Positions 48,768-58,064 of a DNA stretch of 64,000 nucleotides are shown piece after piece. The number at the start of each line of letters is the position of its first letter. Within the stretch, counting starts at the first letter, position 1. Position numbers and translations under genes: made by a program. The notes under the pieces were generated by a model. The model was given only the letters and a program-made list of their open reading frames with translations. It made no database searches and was not told the DNA's origin. The DNA is from an uncultured Shimia sp. (GTDB taxonomy: Bacteria; Pseudomonadota; Alphaproteobacteria; Rhodobacterales; Rhodobacteraceae), in assembly GCA_937897325.1 (NCBI GenBank), contig CALCOY010000074.1, positions 1 to 64,000 on the forward strand. Reading direction: 5' to 3'.

Positions 48768-49952
48768 ATGGTGTATCCCGAGCGGTTTTCGGACCTACCG
48801 GCCTATGCATTTCCACGTCTGCGCGCGTTGCTTGACAGCCACGCGCCCGGTGGTGATGCGATCCATATGACGATCGGAGAGCCGAAACACGCCTTTCCGG
48901 TCTGGGTCACCGATGTGATCGCTGAGAATGCCGCAGGCTTCAACAACTACCCGCAGAACGATGGGACAGACACACTTCGCGCGGCGTTTTGCGATTGGCT
49001 GGCGCGGCGTTACGGGGTGACGGCGCGGCCTGATGTACATGTCATGCCCCTCAACGGTACACGCGAGGGGCTTTACAACGCGACGATGGCGCTGTGCCCC
49101 GGCGAAAAGAACGGGGAAAAGGCCTGCGTTCTGCTGCCCAATCCGTTTTATCAGGTCTACATGCTCGCCGCGATTTCGGTCGGGGCCGAGCCCGTTCTGA
49201 TCCCAGCCACCGAAGACACTGGGCACCTGCCGGATTACGCCAACGTTGATCCTGCGATTTTACGGCGTTGCGTGGCGGTCTACATCTGCTCGCCCGCCAA
49301 TCCTCAGGGTGCCGTGGCCGACCGCGCCTATTGGGAAAGCCTGATCCGTCTGGCCGAGGAACATGATTTCGTGATCCTGGCGGATGAATGCTATTCGGAG
49401 ATCTACCGCGGCACACCGCCGTTGGGTGTGCTGGAAGTGACCAAGGATATGGGCGCGGACCCCGAACGGGTCGTTGCTTTTCATTCACTGTCCAAAAGAT
49501 CAAACCTGCCCGGCCTGCGCTCGGGCTTTGTCACGGGGGGGCCAGAGGCGGTCCGGCGGATCAAGCAATTGCGGACTTATGCGGGGACACCCTTGCCGGC
49601 ACCTTTGCAAGCCGCCGCAGCGGCGGTCTGGGCAGATGAGGCGCATGTGATCGAGAACCGCGCTCTTTATGCCGAAAAATACGAGATGGCCGACCGGATC
49701 CTTGGCAATGTTTGGGGCTATGCCGCCCCCGAAGCCGGTTTTTTTCTCTGGCTGCCCATCGAAGACGGCGAAGCAGCCGCGCTGAAGTTGTGGCAGGAAA
49801 CAGGGGTACGGGTATTGCCCGGCGCCTATCTTGCCCGCGATGTGGACGGCCGGAACCCCGGCAAATCCTTTATCCGTGTGGCCCTTGTGGCCCCGAAATC
49901 CGAGACAGAGCGCGGCCTGGAGGCCATCCGCGACTGTCTCTATGTGCGTTAA
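48768..49952 (+). CDS. Aminotransferase class I/II (DapC-like)
   Basis: 394-residue fold-type I PLP enzyme. ICSPANPQGAVADRAYWE and ILADECYSEIY hold the PLP contacts, and the lysine is in FHSLSKRSNLPGLRSGF. This SLSKRSNLPGLRSGF motif is characteristic of the succinyldiaminopimelate transaminase-like DapC group, so lysine/diaminopimelate synthesis is the best guess. Stop is 15 bases before ftsK. Confidence 0.88.
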   Translation: MVYPERFSDLPAYAFPRLRALLDSHAPGGDAIHMTIGEPKHAFPVWVTDVIAENAAGFNNYPQNDGTDTLRAAFCDWLARRYGVTARPDVHVMPLNGTREGLYNATMALCPGEKNGEKACVLLPNPFYQVYMLAAISVGAEPVLIPATEDTGHLPDYANVDPAILRRCVAVYICSPANPQGAVADRAYWESLIRLAEEHDFVILADECYSEIYRGTPPLGVLEVTKDMGADPERVVAFHSLSKRSNLPGLRSGFVTGGPEAVRRIKQLRTYAGTPLPAPLQAAAAAVWADEAHVIENRALYAEKYEMADRILGNVWGYAAPEAGFFLWLPIEDGEAAALKLWQETGVRVLPGAYLARDVDGRNPGKSFIRVALVAPKSETERGLEAIRDCLYVR

Positions 49953-49967
49953 GAACGAGGAACATCC

Positions 49968-52697
49968 ATGGCATATCATGCACGCCGCGATCCGCTTTTT
50001 GATGCAGACATGCAGGCGGCCATCGAACGTCGCGGCAAGGAGCTGATCGGGATCGCCCTGATCGTCCTCGGCCTTTTGGCTGCGGCGATGATTGGCAGCT
50101 ACAGTCCGGATGATCCCAACTGGATGGTCTCAACCGATGCGCCAGTCCAGAACTGGTTGGGGCGCACCGGGGCTTCGATCGCCGCGCCCCTATTCATGAT
50201 CGTGGGCAAAGGGGCCTGGGCGCTGGCAGTGGTTCTGCTGGTCTGGGGCGTGCGCTTTGCCTTACACATCGGGGCCGAACGTGCCCTCGGGCGACTGATC
50301 TTTGCACCGATAGGAATTGCGCTGGCGTCTATCTATGCGGCGACGTTGCAGCCCGACCCGGCCTGGAGCACGATCCATAGCTTTGGTTTGGGGGGGCTTT
50401 TCGGTGACACCGTGATGGGTGCGATCCTGACCGTTATGCCGATTGGATCGGCACTTGCGGTCAAGTCGATGTCCTTGATCATGGGGCTGGGCATCGTGAT
50501 CTTTGGGGCCTTCGTGCTTGGATTCACGCGGCCCGAGCTTTTGCACATAGGGCGGTTCTTGCTGGTCGGTCTAGTCTTTGCCTATGCAGGTCTGATGACC
50601 CTTTTGGGCCGTGGAGCAGGAGGAGCCGTGGCGGGGGCGTGGCGCCTGCACCAACGTCGGGCCGAGCGTCGTGCGGCAGCAAAAGAGGTCTACCAGGAAG
50701 AGATCTATGAAGAGGTGGCGCCGATTGAGGAAGAGCGTCCGTCGCTTTTGGCCCGGTTGCCCGGATTCGTGCGGCGTGGTGACGCCATGCCTGAGCCGGA
50801 ACTTGTCGAACTGGAAGGTGACTACGAAGGCTTTGACGAGGCGCCCGAGGATGACCGGATCCAGGCCAAGATCGCAGATGTGATCAAGAACCGGATGCGC
50901 AAGACACCTGCTTTGTCGATCGAAGCCGTGGCCGCCCGCGCCAAAGGGCCTCAGCCTTTGATCGCGCCAGGTCTGCGGCGTGAGCCTCCGCTGACGGCGG
51001 CGGACAGCCATCAGGCGCCGACTTTTGCTTCGGCTCCTGTCCAACCCGCTATGGAAGAGCAGGTGCAGATCCCGGTGGCAGAGCCGCGCAGGGTCGTTCA
51101 GCAGCCGACGCGCAAGCCCGTACCCCCCTCACGCAAGGCCAAAAGCGATGCTCAGCCAAGCCTTGCCCTAGAAGACAGCGGGCAGGCTTTCGATCTGCCC
51201 CCTCTCAGCCTTCTGGAAAGTCCGGTCAATGTTCAACGCCACCACCTGAGCGATGAGGCGCTGGAGGAAAACGCACGCATGCTGGAAAGCGTGCTGGATG
51301 ATTACGGCGTGAAAGGTGATATCGTGAGCGTGCGCCCGGGCCCGGTGGTCACGATGTACGAACTGGAGCCTGCGCCGGGCCTCAAAGCCTCACGCGTGAT
51401 TGGTCTGGCCGATGACATCGCAAGGTCGATGGCGGCCTTGTCCGCACGTGTTTCGACGGTGCCGGGACGATCCGTCATTGGGATCGAACTGCCCAACGAA
51501 AATCGCGAGAAGGTGGTGCTGCGGGAAATTCTGTCGGCCCGGGACTTTGGCGACAGCACGATGCGCCTGCCGCTGGCTTTGGGCAAGGACATTGGCGGCG
51601 ACCCGGTCGTTGCGAACCTTGCCAAGATGCCTCACCTGCTGATCGCGGGGACAACCGGTTCTGGTAAGTCCGTGGCGATCAACACGATGATCCTGTCGCT
51701 GCTTTACAAGCTGACGCCAGACGAATGCCGCCTGATCATGATCGACCCGAAGATGCTGGAGCTCAGCGTCTATGACGGTATCCCTCATCTGCTCAGCCCC
51801 GTTGTTACCGACCCCAAAAAGGCGGTTGTTGCGCTGAAATGGGTCGTGGGCGAAATGGAGGAACGCTATCGCAAAATGTCCAAGATGGGCGTGCGGAACA
51901 TTGAAGGCTACAACGGCCGGGTGCGGGACGCCTTGTCCAAAGGCGAGATGTTCAGCCGCACCGTCCAGACTGGTTTTGACGATGAAACCGGTGATCCGAT
52001 CTTCGAGACTGAAGAGATACAGCCTGAACTTCTGCCCTTCATCGTCGTCATCGTCGACGAGATGGCCGACCTGATGATGGTTGCCGGCAAAGAGATCGAG
52101 GCCTGCATCCAGCGTCTCGCGCAGATGGCGCGGGCTTCGGGCATTCACCTGATCATGGCCACACAACGCCCATCGGTCGATGTGATTACCGGCACGATCA
52201 AGGCAAACTTCCCCACGCGGATCTCGTTTCAGGTCACGTCCAAAATCGATTCGCGCACCATTCTCGGCGAGATGGGTGCCGAACAACTTCTTGGCATGGG
52301 TGACATGCTCTACATGGCTGGTGGCGCAAAGATCACCCGCTGTCACGGGCCGTTTGTCAGCGATGAAGAGGTGGAAGAGATCGTCAACCATCTCAAGGCC
52401 TATGGTCCGCCCGACTATGTGGGGGGGGTTGTCGAAGGGCCCGCAGATGAGAAGGAAAGCGATATCGACCTGGTTCTGGGCCTTGGCGGGAACACGGACG
52501 GCGAGGATGCGCTTTATGATCAGGCTGTTGCCATCGTGATCAAGGATCGCAAATGCTCGACCTCCTACATCCAACGCAAGCTCGCCATCGGCTACAACAA
52601 GGCGGCGCGCCTTGTAGAGCAGATGGAGGACGAAGGCGTCGTCAGTGCCGCCAACCACGTGGGCAAGCGCGAAATCCTTGTACCCGAGCAGGCCTAA
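49968..52697 (+). CDS. ftsK: DNA translocase FtsK
   Basis: 909-residue septal DNA pump. The N-terminus has four to five membrane helices (residues about 25-210), then a short proline-rich linker and the RecA-like motor. Walker A is [10 protein letters not shown] (about 561-570) and Walker [13 protein letters not shown]. The C-terminal gamma winged helix (about residues 845-905, [22 protein letters not shown]) reads KOPS. It works with XerCD at cell division. It is shorter than E. coli FtsK because the linker is short. Followed by lolA, as in many proteobacteria. Confidence 0.97.
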   Translation: MAYHARRDPLFDADMQAAIERRGKELIGIALIVLGLLAAAMIGSYSPDDPNWMVSTDAPVQNWLGRTGASIAAPLFMIVGKGAWALAVVLLVWGVRFALHIGAERALGRLIFAPIGIALASIYAATLQPDPAWSTIHSFGLGGLFGDTVMGAILTVMPIGSALAVKSMSLIMGLGIVIFGAFVLGFTRPELLHIGRFLLVGLVFAYAGLMTLLGRGAGGAVAGAWRLHQRRAERRAAAKEVYQEEIYEEVAPIEEERPSLLARLPGFVRRGDAMPEPELVELEGDYEGFDEAPEDDRIQAKIADVIKNRMRKTPALSIEAVAARAKGPQPLIAPGLRREPPLTAADSHQAPTFASAPVQPAMEEQVQIPVAEPRRVVQQPTRKPVPPSRKAKSDAQPSLALEDSGQAFDLPPLSLLESPVNVQRHHLSDEALEENARMLESVLDDYGVKGDIVSVRPGPVVTMYELEPAPGLKASRVIGLADDIARSMAALSARVSTVPGRSVIGIELPNENREKVVLREILSARDFGDSTMRLPLALGKDIGGDPVVANLAKMPHLLIAGTTGSGKSVAINTMILSLLYKLTPDECRLIMIDPKMLELSVYDGIPHLLSPVVTDPKKAVVALKWVVGEMEERYRKMSKMGVRNIEGYNGRVRDALSKGEMFSRTVQTGFDDETGDPIFETEEIQPELLPFIVVIVDEMADLMMVAGKEIEACIQRLAQMARASGIHLIMATQRPSVDVITGTIKANFPTRISFQVTSKIDSRTILGEMGAEQLLGMGDMLYMAGGAKITRCHGPFVSDEEVEEIVNHLKAYGPPDYVGGVVEGPADEKESDIDLVLGLGGNTDGEDALYDQAVAIVIKDRKCSTSYIQRKLAIGYNKAARLVEQMEDEGVVSAANHVGKREILVPEQA

Positions 52698-52723
52698 GCG
52701 CGGTTTGTCCCGGATATGAAGGC

Positions 52724-52769
52724 GGTGATATCGTATATCACGGCGGACCGCCCTATATGGCGGATCACC
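52724..52769 (+). promoter_or_regulatory. Set of overlapping inverted repeats upstream of lolA
   Basis: Several complementary blocks overlap here: GTGATA (52725-52730) with TATCAC (52736-52741); CCGCC (52748-52752) with GGCGG on either side (52742-52746 or 52759-52763); GGTGAT (52724-52729) with ATCACC (52764-52769). The lolA ribosome-binding site follows at once. It may be the ftsK terminator, a leader structure or a binding site. Confidence 0.5.
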
Positions 52770-52786
52770 TTAGTAAGGACTTGCAT

Positions 52787-53386
52787 ATGATGACCCGCCT
52801 GTTTTCCAGTATTGCTGCGATTGCCCTGTCCGCCGGTGCGGCCTTGGCTGAAAAGCTGCCGTTGAACGAGATATCAAGCTACCTCAATGACCTGCAGACG
52901 GCACAGGGCGAATTCACTCAAATCAACGATGATGGGTCGATCGACACGGGACGCATCTACATAAAGCGGCCCGGGCGGATGCGGTTTGAATACGACCCGC
53001 CCAGCAACGCGCTCGTGGTGGCGGGATCGGGCGAGGTTGTCGTTTCGGATCCGAAATCCAATCAGGGCGGCGATAGTTATCCTTTGGGACGTACGCCACT
53101 GTCGCTGATCCTGGCGCGTGATATCGATTTGAGCCAGGCGCGTATGGTGGTCGGCCATGACTTTGACGGTACGGCGACGGTTGTAACCGCTCAGGATCCG
53201 AAAAACCCCGAGATCGGAACGATCCAGATTAAGTTTACCGCTGATCCAGTCGAGTTGCGACAGTGGGTTATCAACGACAGCGCAGGCAGTCAGACCACCG
53301 TTGTTCTTGGGGAGATGACAACAGGCGGCAATTTGTCGAACCGCCTGTTTGACACGCGCAACGTTCAACCCGCCCAGGATCGCTGA
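52787..53386 (+). CDS. lolA: Outer-membrane lipoprotein carrier LolA
   Basis: 199-residue periplasmic chaperone with signal peptide MMTRLFSSIAAIALSAGAALA. Mature part: FTQINDDGSIDTGRIYIKRPGRMRFEY and GSGEVVVSDPKSNQ, the half-barrel that carries lipoproteins from LolCDE to LolB. ATG at 52787 follows AAGGAC by 7 bases. Downstream of ftsK, a conserved order. Confidence 0.93.
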   Translation: MMTRLFSSIAAIALSAGAALAEKLPLNEISSYLNDLQTAQGEFTQINDDGSIDTGRIYIKRPGRMRFEYDPPSNALVVAGSGEVVVSDPKSNQGGDSYPLGRTPLSLILARDIDLSQARMVVGHDFDGTATVVTAQDPKNPEIGTIQIKFTADPVELRQWVINDSAGSQTTVVLGEMTTGGNLSNRLFDTRNVQPAQDR

Positions 53387-53398
53387 GCGGGCAGAGAT

Positions 53399-53977
53399 TT
53401 AGCTGCAGGCCAGCAATTGCTGAGCGTAGACGTTAGAGCGGGCGTCGACCTCGTTCGCTACCCGCAAAAGCCATGATTTGCGGTTGTAGCTGCCACGTGC
53501 GTAACCCGTGTGGCCCTCGTGATAGGCAAGGTACTGGTTACGTGCATCGTTGAGCGAGATGTTGTTTCGCTGGCGCGATACGTTCATGTACCAGCCCATG
53601 AAGTCGCTCGCATCCCTGATCCGCGTGCGTTTCGCCCGGTAGCGTCCGGTGTCGCGCTGATATTCGTCCCATGTGCCGTCCAGCGCTTGCGAATAGCCGA
53701 AGGCACTGGATTGACGGCCCATCGGGATGACACCCGCAACATAGCGGAAGGGTGTGCGCGCGTTGTGCACAAATTTGCTTTCCTGATAGATAGTCGCCAT
53801 CTGCACATGCACCGGAACGCCCCACTTGCGCTCCGTTGCGCGGAAGGCGCGCATGTATTCAGGCTTTTCCTGCACGATCGCGCAGGCATTGTCGAGATTG
53901 CGCGGCGCATCGCCACCCCGGCCACCGCAGGAGGCGGCCAGAAGGACAAGGGCTAGGGCGCGGAGAAGTCTGCTCAT
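53399..53977 (-). CDS. Transglycosylase SLT-domain lipoprotein
   Basis: 192-residue predicted lipoprotein: lipobox LLAASCGG with Cys17. The domain contains ATIYQESKFVHNART (catalytic glutamate in YQESKF), the GYSQALDGTWDEYQRDTG region and YLAYHEGHTGYARG. This pattern is that of a lysozyme-like lytic transglycosylase that cuts peptidoglycan. ATG at 53977 was preferred; a longer start reads upstream of the signal. Converges on lolA. Confidence 0.88.
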   Translation of the reverse strand: MSRLLRALALVLLAASCGGRGGDAPRNLDNACAIVQEKPEYMRAFRATERKWGVPVHVQMATIYQESKFVHNARTPFRYVAGVIPMGRQSSAFGYSQALDGTWDEYQRDTGRYRAKRTRIRDASDFMGWYMNVSRQRNNISLNDARNQYLAYHEGHTGYARGSYNRKSWLLRVANEVDARSNVYAQQLLACS

Positions 53978-54038
53978 TTGCCTCACTCGCTTTTTTCCGC
54001 AAGCATACAGCAACTTGGGTCAAAGCGAAATCACGTTT

Positions 54039-54920
54039 TCATAAGACGAACGCCAGGATGAGCGGAAGAACGAGCACCGAGAGCAGGGTCGATACAACGA
54101 CAAGCCCAGCAACGGATTCCGCGTCGGCACCGTATTTCTCTGCAAGCAGGTAAGAGGTGACTGCGACAGGCGTAGCGACCTGCAGGACCAGCACTCCAAA
54201 AGCCACGCGATCAAGCGCGAGATAGCTGCCGACGCTCCAGGCGATGCCTGTGCATATCGCCGCCTTGATGACGGACAAGGCGATCGCACGCCCCACGCCG
54301 CCGGGGGTGAGCCTGGCTACAGCGACACCCAATGTGATCAGCATCAGAGGGATCGCCATCTGACCGATCAGGTGCAGCGTGTTGGTCAGAAACTCCGGCG
54401 TTTGCCAACCCTGCCAAAGGAACAGCCCGCCCATCAGAGTCGCCGCGACAAGGGGTTCTTTCAGGACCTTGGCGCCGCCACCGGCCCCCGCAACCAGCCA
54501 GATCCCGAATGTGAAGGACATGACGGCCATGATCGCAAAAACAACGATTGCGTGGCTGAGGCCCACCTCATCAAAGGCGAAGAGCGCGAGTGGTAGACCC
54601 AGATTGCCGGTGTTGCCAAAGATCAAAGGCGCAAGATAAGTTCGCCGGTCGATCTGCAGCAGCAGAAGGAGGACGGCAAATACAATGGTCACGCCGATGT
54701 AGCTCGCCATCGAAGCCAAGGTCAATTTGGTCAAAGCGGCCGCGTCAATCTCAGTTTCCATCAGCGACACGAAGATCAGACAGGGGACCGCCAGCGTCAT
54801 CGCCAGCTGGGTGACAAATTGGATGCGATACTCAAACCCGAGCCGGACCCAAGCAAATCCGAGTGCGGCCAGCAAAAACACGGGTGCCACAATTTCGAGC
54901 ACTGTACCGGCGATGTTCAC
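54039..54920 (-). CDS. AEC family transporter (auxin efflux carrier-like)
   Basis: 293-residue membrane protein with about ten helices in two repeats, including PLIFGNTGNLGLPLALFAFDE and the C-terminal repeat LLAEKYGADAESVAGLVVVSTLLS. The NTGNLGLP motif marks the AEC (MleP/YfdV-like) group, which exports or exchanges organic acids. Substrate unknown. Divergent from hspQ by about 85 bases. Confidence 0.9.
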   Translation of the reverse strand: MNIAGTVLEIVAPVFLLAALGFAWVRLGFEYRIQFVTQLAMTLAVPCLIFVSLMETEIDAAALTKLTLASMASYIGVTIVFAVLLLLLQIDRRTYLAPLIFGNTGNLGLPLALFAFDEVGLSHAIVVFAIMAVMSFTFGIWLVAGAGGGAKVLKEPLVAATLMGGLFLWQGWQTPEFLTNTLHLIGQMAIPLMLITLGVAVARLTPGGVGRAIALSVIKAAICTGIAWSVGSYLALDRVAFGVLVLQVATPVAVTSYLLAEKYGADAESVAGLVVVSTLLSVLVLPLILAFVL

Positions 54921-55005
54921 AAACTGTTTCCCTTAAATTCATCCACAAGGGTTGGACAAAATGCGTCGATCCCGTGTAATGACGACGATAAGGGGCTGCA
55001 ACAAA

Positions 55006-55332
55006 ATGATAAGAACGCGCGCGAAATATCATCTTGGACAGATTGTCCGTCATCGCAAACATCCGTTTCGCGGCGTTATCTTTGATGTGGATCCAAAATT
55101 TGCCAATACTGATGAATGGTATGAGTCCATTCCCGAAGACAGTCGTCCGAAAAAAGATCAGCCCTTCTATCACTTGCTGGCGGAGAATGATCAAAGTTAC
55201 TACGTGGCTTATGTGTCCGAGCAGAACTTGATCGCCGACTATTCAGGTGAACCGGTTGACCACCCCGATATCCCCGATCTTTTTGGGCCGTTTCAGGATG
55301 GATCCTATCCACTGCATTTTCAGCTAAACTAG
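55006..55332 (+). CDS. hspQ: Heat-shock protein HspQ
   Basis: 108-residue protein of the YccV/HspQ (hemimethylated DNA-binding) family: AKYHLGQIVRHRKHPFRGVIFDVDPKF, then QPFYHLLAENDQSYYVAYVSEQNL and the C-terminal DYSGEPVDHPDIPDLFG. HspQ helps Lon choose substrates. ATG at 55006 is preceded by AAGGGG. Its stop overlaps the convergent ggt gene. Confidence 0.93.
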   Translation: MIRTRAKYHLGQIVRHRKHPFRGVIFDVDPKFANTDEWYESIPEDSRPKKDQPFYHLLAENDQSYYVAYVSEQNLIADYSGEPVDHPDIPDLFGPFQDGSYPLHFQLN

Positions 55333-56906
55333 TAGCCGAGTGCGCAGCCGTCCTTTCGCGGGTCGCTGCCACCTTCAAGCACCCCGTCATCCCGCATCAG
55401 GATAGCCTGCGCCCCGCCGATCGCCGTGTCTGGCACGACCACATTGTGCCCAAGATCCGACAGCGCCTGCCGGACCTGATCTGAATAGCCGCGTTCCATC
55501 TTCAGCCCGCTTTCGTCTGCGAAGGCCCTTGGGGCATCGATCGCTTCTTGCGGAGACAGGCCAAAATGCAGGTGGTTCGTTACAAATCTGGCGTGACCCG
55601 TGCATTGATAGGAACCCCCCATTACACCGAAGGGCATGAAGGCCTTACCTTCTTGCGCGAGCATACCGGGAATAATCGTATGGAGCGGGCGTTTCCCACC
55701 TGCAGCTTCATTTGGGTGGCCCTCTTCAAGCGTGAAGCCAGCGCCGCGGTTCTGGAATAGGATCCCGAATCTCTCGGAGGCGATGCCAGAGCCAAACCCA
55801 TGAAATATCGAATAGATCAGTGACACCGCCATGCCGTCCGCATCGACAACGCAGATGTAGATTGTGTCCTTGTGAACTGCCTCGCTTAGCGCCTTGGGAT
55901 CGGCCATTGCTTTCGCGGGGTTGATCAAGGCTGCGAGGCTTTTCGCCGTGTCGAGCGACAGCATGTGATCAAGGCGTGTCATGTGATCGGCATCCGCGAT
56001 GAAGCGGTTGCGCGCGTCGTATGCCAGCTTGGTCGCTTCGGCTTCGATATGCGCGCGCTCAGCCCCCCAGGGTTCCATCCCGGCAATATCGAAATGCGAC
56101 AGGATGTTTAAAAGCAGATGCGCCGTGGCACCTTGGCCGTTCGGAGGATGCTCGACCAGTTCGATCCCTTCACAGAGGCCCGAAGTCGGGGTCGTTGGGG
56201 AGGCCGAGGTTGCTGCGAAATCATCAAGGGTATGCAAGCCACCTGCCGCGTTCAGGGCTGCGATCATATCTTCGGCGATTTCGCCACTGTAGAACGCGTC
56301 TCGGCCGTCTTTGGCGATCCGCCGCAAAACCTCGGCCTGACCCGGCGCGCGAAAGATCTGGCCGGGTTGCGGCACCTTGCCTTGCAACAGAAAGTGATCC
56401 CGCCCGGCGCCTTGAAGCGTCGAGGCGTCATTGGCCCAATCGAAGGCCACGCGGGGTGCGACCGGCACACCGGCCTCTGCATAATGAATTGCCGGTGCCA
56501 GCAGGGTGTCGAGGCCCAGCTTGCCCACATCATTCGCCAGTTTGCAGAATGCGTCGATTGCACCAGGGATCGTCACGGCATGGGGGCTGTGAATTGGCAA
56601 CGTTTCATGACCCAGGTCGCGCAGATCGGAGGCCTTCAGTACAGCCGGGGCGCGGCCCGATCCGTTCAATGCTTTGATCTTCTCATCTTTCGGGTCGGAC
56701 CAAAGAACGAAGCAATCTCCGCCGATACCGGTCATTTGCGGTTCGCAAATTCCCAGCAGAACGGCACCGGCGATCGCTGCGTCCATGGCGTTGCCGCCGC
56801 GTTTCAGAGTGTCGATGGCGGTCTGCGCTGCGAGGGGATGTGACGTTGCGCACATGCCATTTGTCGCCAGAACGGTCGAACGGCCCGGCAAATGGAAATC
56901 ACGCAT
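55329..56906 (-). CDS. ggt: Gamma-glutamyltransferase
   Basis: 525-residue N-terminal nucleophile hydrolase. The start is RSTVLATNGMCATSHPLAAQTAIDTLKRGGNAMDAAIA, the autocatalytic threonine lies in HKDTIYICVVDADGMAVS and GGKRPLHTIIPGM near the C-terminus is another conserved block. No signal peptide is visible, so it may be cytoplasmic, unlike E. coli Ggt; glutathione hydrolysis or a related gamma-glutamyl or cephalosporin acylase reaction is expected. ATG at 56906 follows AAGGTGG. Confidence 0.9.
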   Translation of the reverse strand: MRDFHLPGRSTVLATNGMCATSHPLAAQTAIDTLKRGGNAMDAAIAGAVLLGICEPQMTGIGGDCFVLWSDPKDEKIKALNGSGRAPAVLKASDLRDLGHETLPIHSPHAVTIPGAIDAFCKLANDVGKLGLDTLLAPAIHYAEAGVPVAPRVAFDWANDASTLQGAGRDHFLLQGKVPQPGQIFRAPGQAEVLRRIAKDGRDAFYSGEIAEDMIAALNAAGGLHTLDDFAATSASPTTPTSGLCEGIELVEHPPNGQGATAHLLLNILSHFDIAGMEPWGAERAHIEAEATKLAYDARNRFIADADHMTRLDHMLSLDTAKSLAALINPAKAMADPKALSEAVHKDTIYICVVDADGMAVSLIYSIFHGFGSGIASERFGILFQNRGAGFTLEEGHPNEAAGGKRPLHTIIPGMLAQEGKAFMPFGVMGGSYQCTGHARFVTNHLHFGLSPQEAIDAPRAFADESGLKMERGYSDQVRQALSDLGHNVVVPDTAIGGAQAILMRDDGVLEGGSDPRKDGCALGY

Positions 56907-57023
56907 GATCCACCTTTCAATCGTATTGTGACATGGCCGAATGCTGGCCAAAGAGTTGCCCTCACTTACGAGGTCCGCAAATCACTGGCAAGGTAGTCAA
57001 TGCAGAGGGAGGGGCCGAAAATT

Positions 57024-57070
57024 CCTCGGCATCGCGCTCTGGGTGGGGGCTAAAAGGCGCGATGCCGAGG
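57024..57070 (-). terminator. Strong hairpin after the anti-sigma gene
   Basis: Perfect 14-base inverted repeat CCTCGGCATCGCGC / GCGCGATGCCGAGG around a 19-base loop. It lies about 90 bases past the stop of the minus-strand ATP-binding gene, and on that strand the stem is followed by AATTTT, so it may end that transcript. It could equally be a structured leader for ggt. Confidence 0.6.
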
Positions 57071-57157
57071 GAAGCTTTCTTCAGCTACAAGTGCAAGATG
57101 CTGGAAGATCAAGGCGAGAATGTGGTCGCCCAATGACGCTTTTAGGATTGTTTCTCG

Positions 57158-57613
57158 TTAGCGGTGCGTTGCGGAGGTCGCCACCGCCAGTCGGAGGGAC
57201 AGGCGGTTCTCCCAGCCCTTGCGGACATAGTCGACATCCTTGGCGAGATCGCGGATCAGGAACCAACCGAAACCGCCCTCCGGCAGGTGGCTTAGATCCA
57301 CATGCACATTCACCCGTTCCCCTAGGGGGGTCTTGCCTTCTGGCATACCGAGCCCCTGATCAATGATTGTTAGATGTAGGCCATCTGACTTGTGGCGGCA
57401 CTGAATGTTGATCGGCCCGCTTGGCTGACCTTCAGGATAGGCATGCTCTACCACGTTGTTCAGGGCCTCGGCCACGACAAGCTCCACCGTTCCGGCCTCT
57501 TCCACATCCAGTTTCAGGGGGCCCAGCCCCTTCATCAACTTTGCAAGCGCATCGCGGACAGCCATCTCCTCGCTGTTTATGGAGACCTGAAAGGGTGGAA
57601 GCGTGGAAAACAT
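57158..57613 (-). CDS. RsbW/SpoIIAB-like ATP-binding anti-sigma protein
   Basis: 151-residue GHKL-type ATP-binding protein. The N box is EALNNVVEHAYPEG, G1 DQGLGMPEG and G2 GGFGWFLIRD. Proteins of this sort phosphorylate a STAS partner and, in sigma-B systems, hold a sigma factor. The adjacent STAS gene (28 bases upstream) is the probable partner. No sigma factor or PP2C phosphatase is nearby. ATG at 57613 has AAAAGG before it. Confidence 0.88.
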   Translation of the reverse strand: MFSTLPPFQVSINSEEMAVRDALAKLMKGLGPLKLDVEEAGTVELVVAEALNNVVEHAYPEGQPSGPINIQCRHKSDGLHLTIIDQGLGMPEGKTPLGERVNVHVDLSHLPEGGFGWFLIRDLAKDVDYVRKGWENRLSLRLAVATSATHR

Positions 57614-57641
57614 AGACCAAAACCTTTTGGACGAGATGGTG

Positions 57642-57980
57642 TTAGACGCTGATCGATTCCATGGCAGCATCCAGGGTCGGGAACACACTAAAAACGCTGT
57701 CCATCCGTGTCAGGCGGAAGACCTTTTCAACATTCGGTGTCAGCCCGGCCAAGGCCAATTCACGATTCTGTCCAAGTAGTTTACGTGCGGCCACAATGGC
57801 CCCGAGGCCACTCGAATCAATGAATTGAACGGCGCTGAGATCCAGCAAAACCACCGGCGCACCGCCATCGGTTTCGCTGCGAATGGCATCCTTGAATTCG
57901 ATCGCGACGGCGGCATCAATCCTGCGATCGTTTATTGAAACGACCTGAAGCGAATTCTTTGTTTTGCTGCTGATGTCCAT
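57642..57980 (-). CDS. STAS anti-sigma factor antagonist
   Basis: 112-residue STAS-domain protein. The phosphoacceptor serine is in FIDSSGLGAIVAARK (Ser56/57), as in SpoIIAA/RsbV. It would be phosphorylated by the kinase encoded just downstream and, when bare, bind it to free the target. The second ATG (57980) is better placed behind AAGGG than the ATG at 57986. Co-transcribed with the ATP-binding gene. Confidence 0.88.
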   Translation of the reverse strand: MDISSKTKNSLQVVSINDRRIDAAVAIEFKDAIRSETDGGAPVVLLDLSAVQFIDSSGLGAIVAARKLLGQNRELALAGLTPNVEKVFRLTRMDSVFSVFPTLDAAMESISV

Positions 57981-58064
57981 CCACATGCCCTTGCAATCCG
58001 GCGTCTAATGGCATGTCTACGTATCAATCGTTACCAAGCCGTATCCATATTTGGAGGAATGCTG

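Noticed and set aside
51390-52658. 422-residue minus-strand frame inside ftsK
   Set aside because: Antisense to the FtsK motor domain; arises from GC-rich codon bias.
56933-57136. Small plus-strand frame between ggt and the anti-sigma gene
   Set aside because: Crosses the 14-base inverted repeat, has no ribosome-binding site and no similarity to anything I know.
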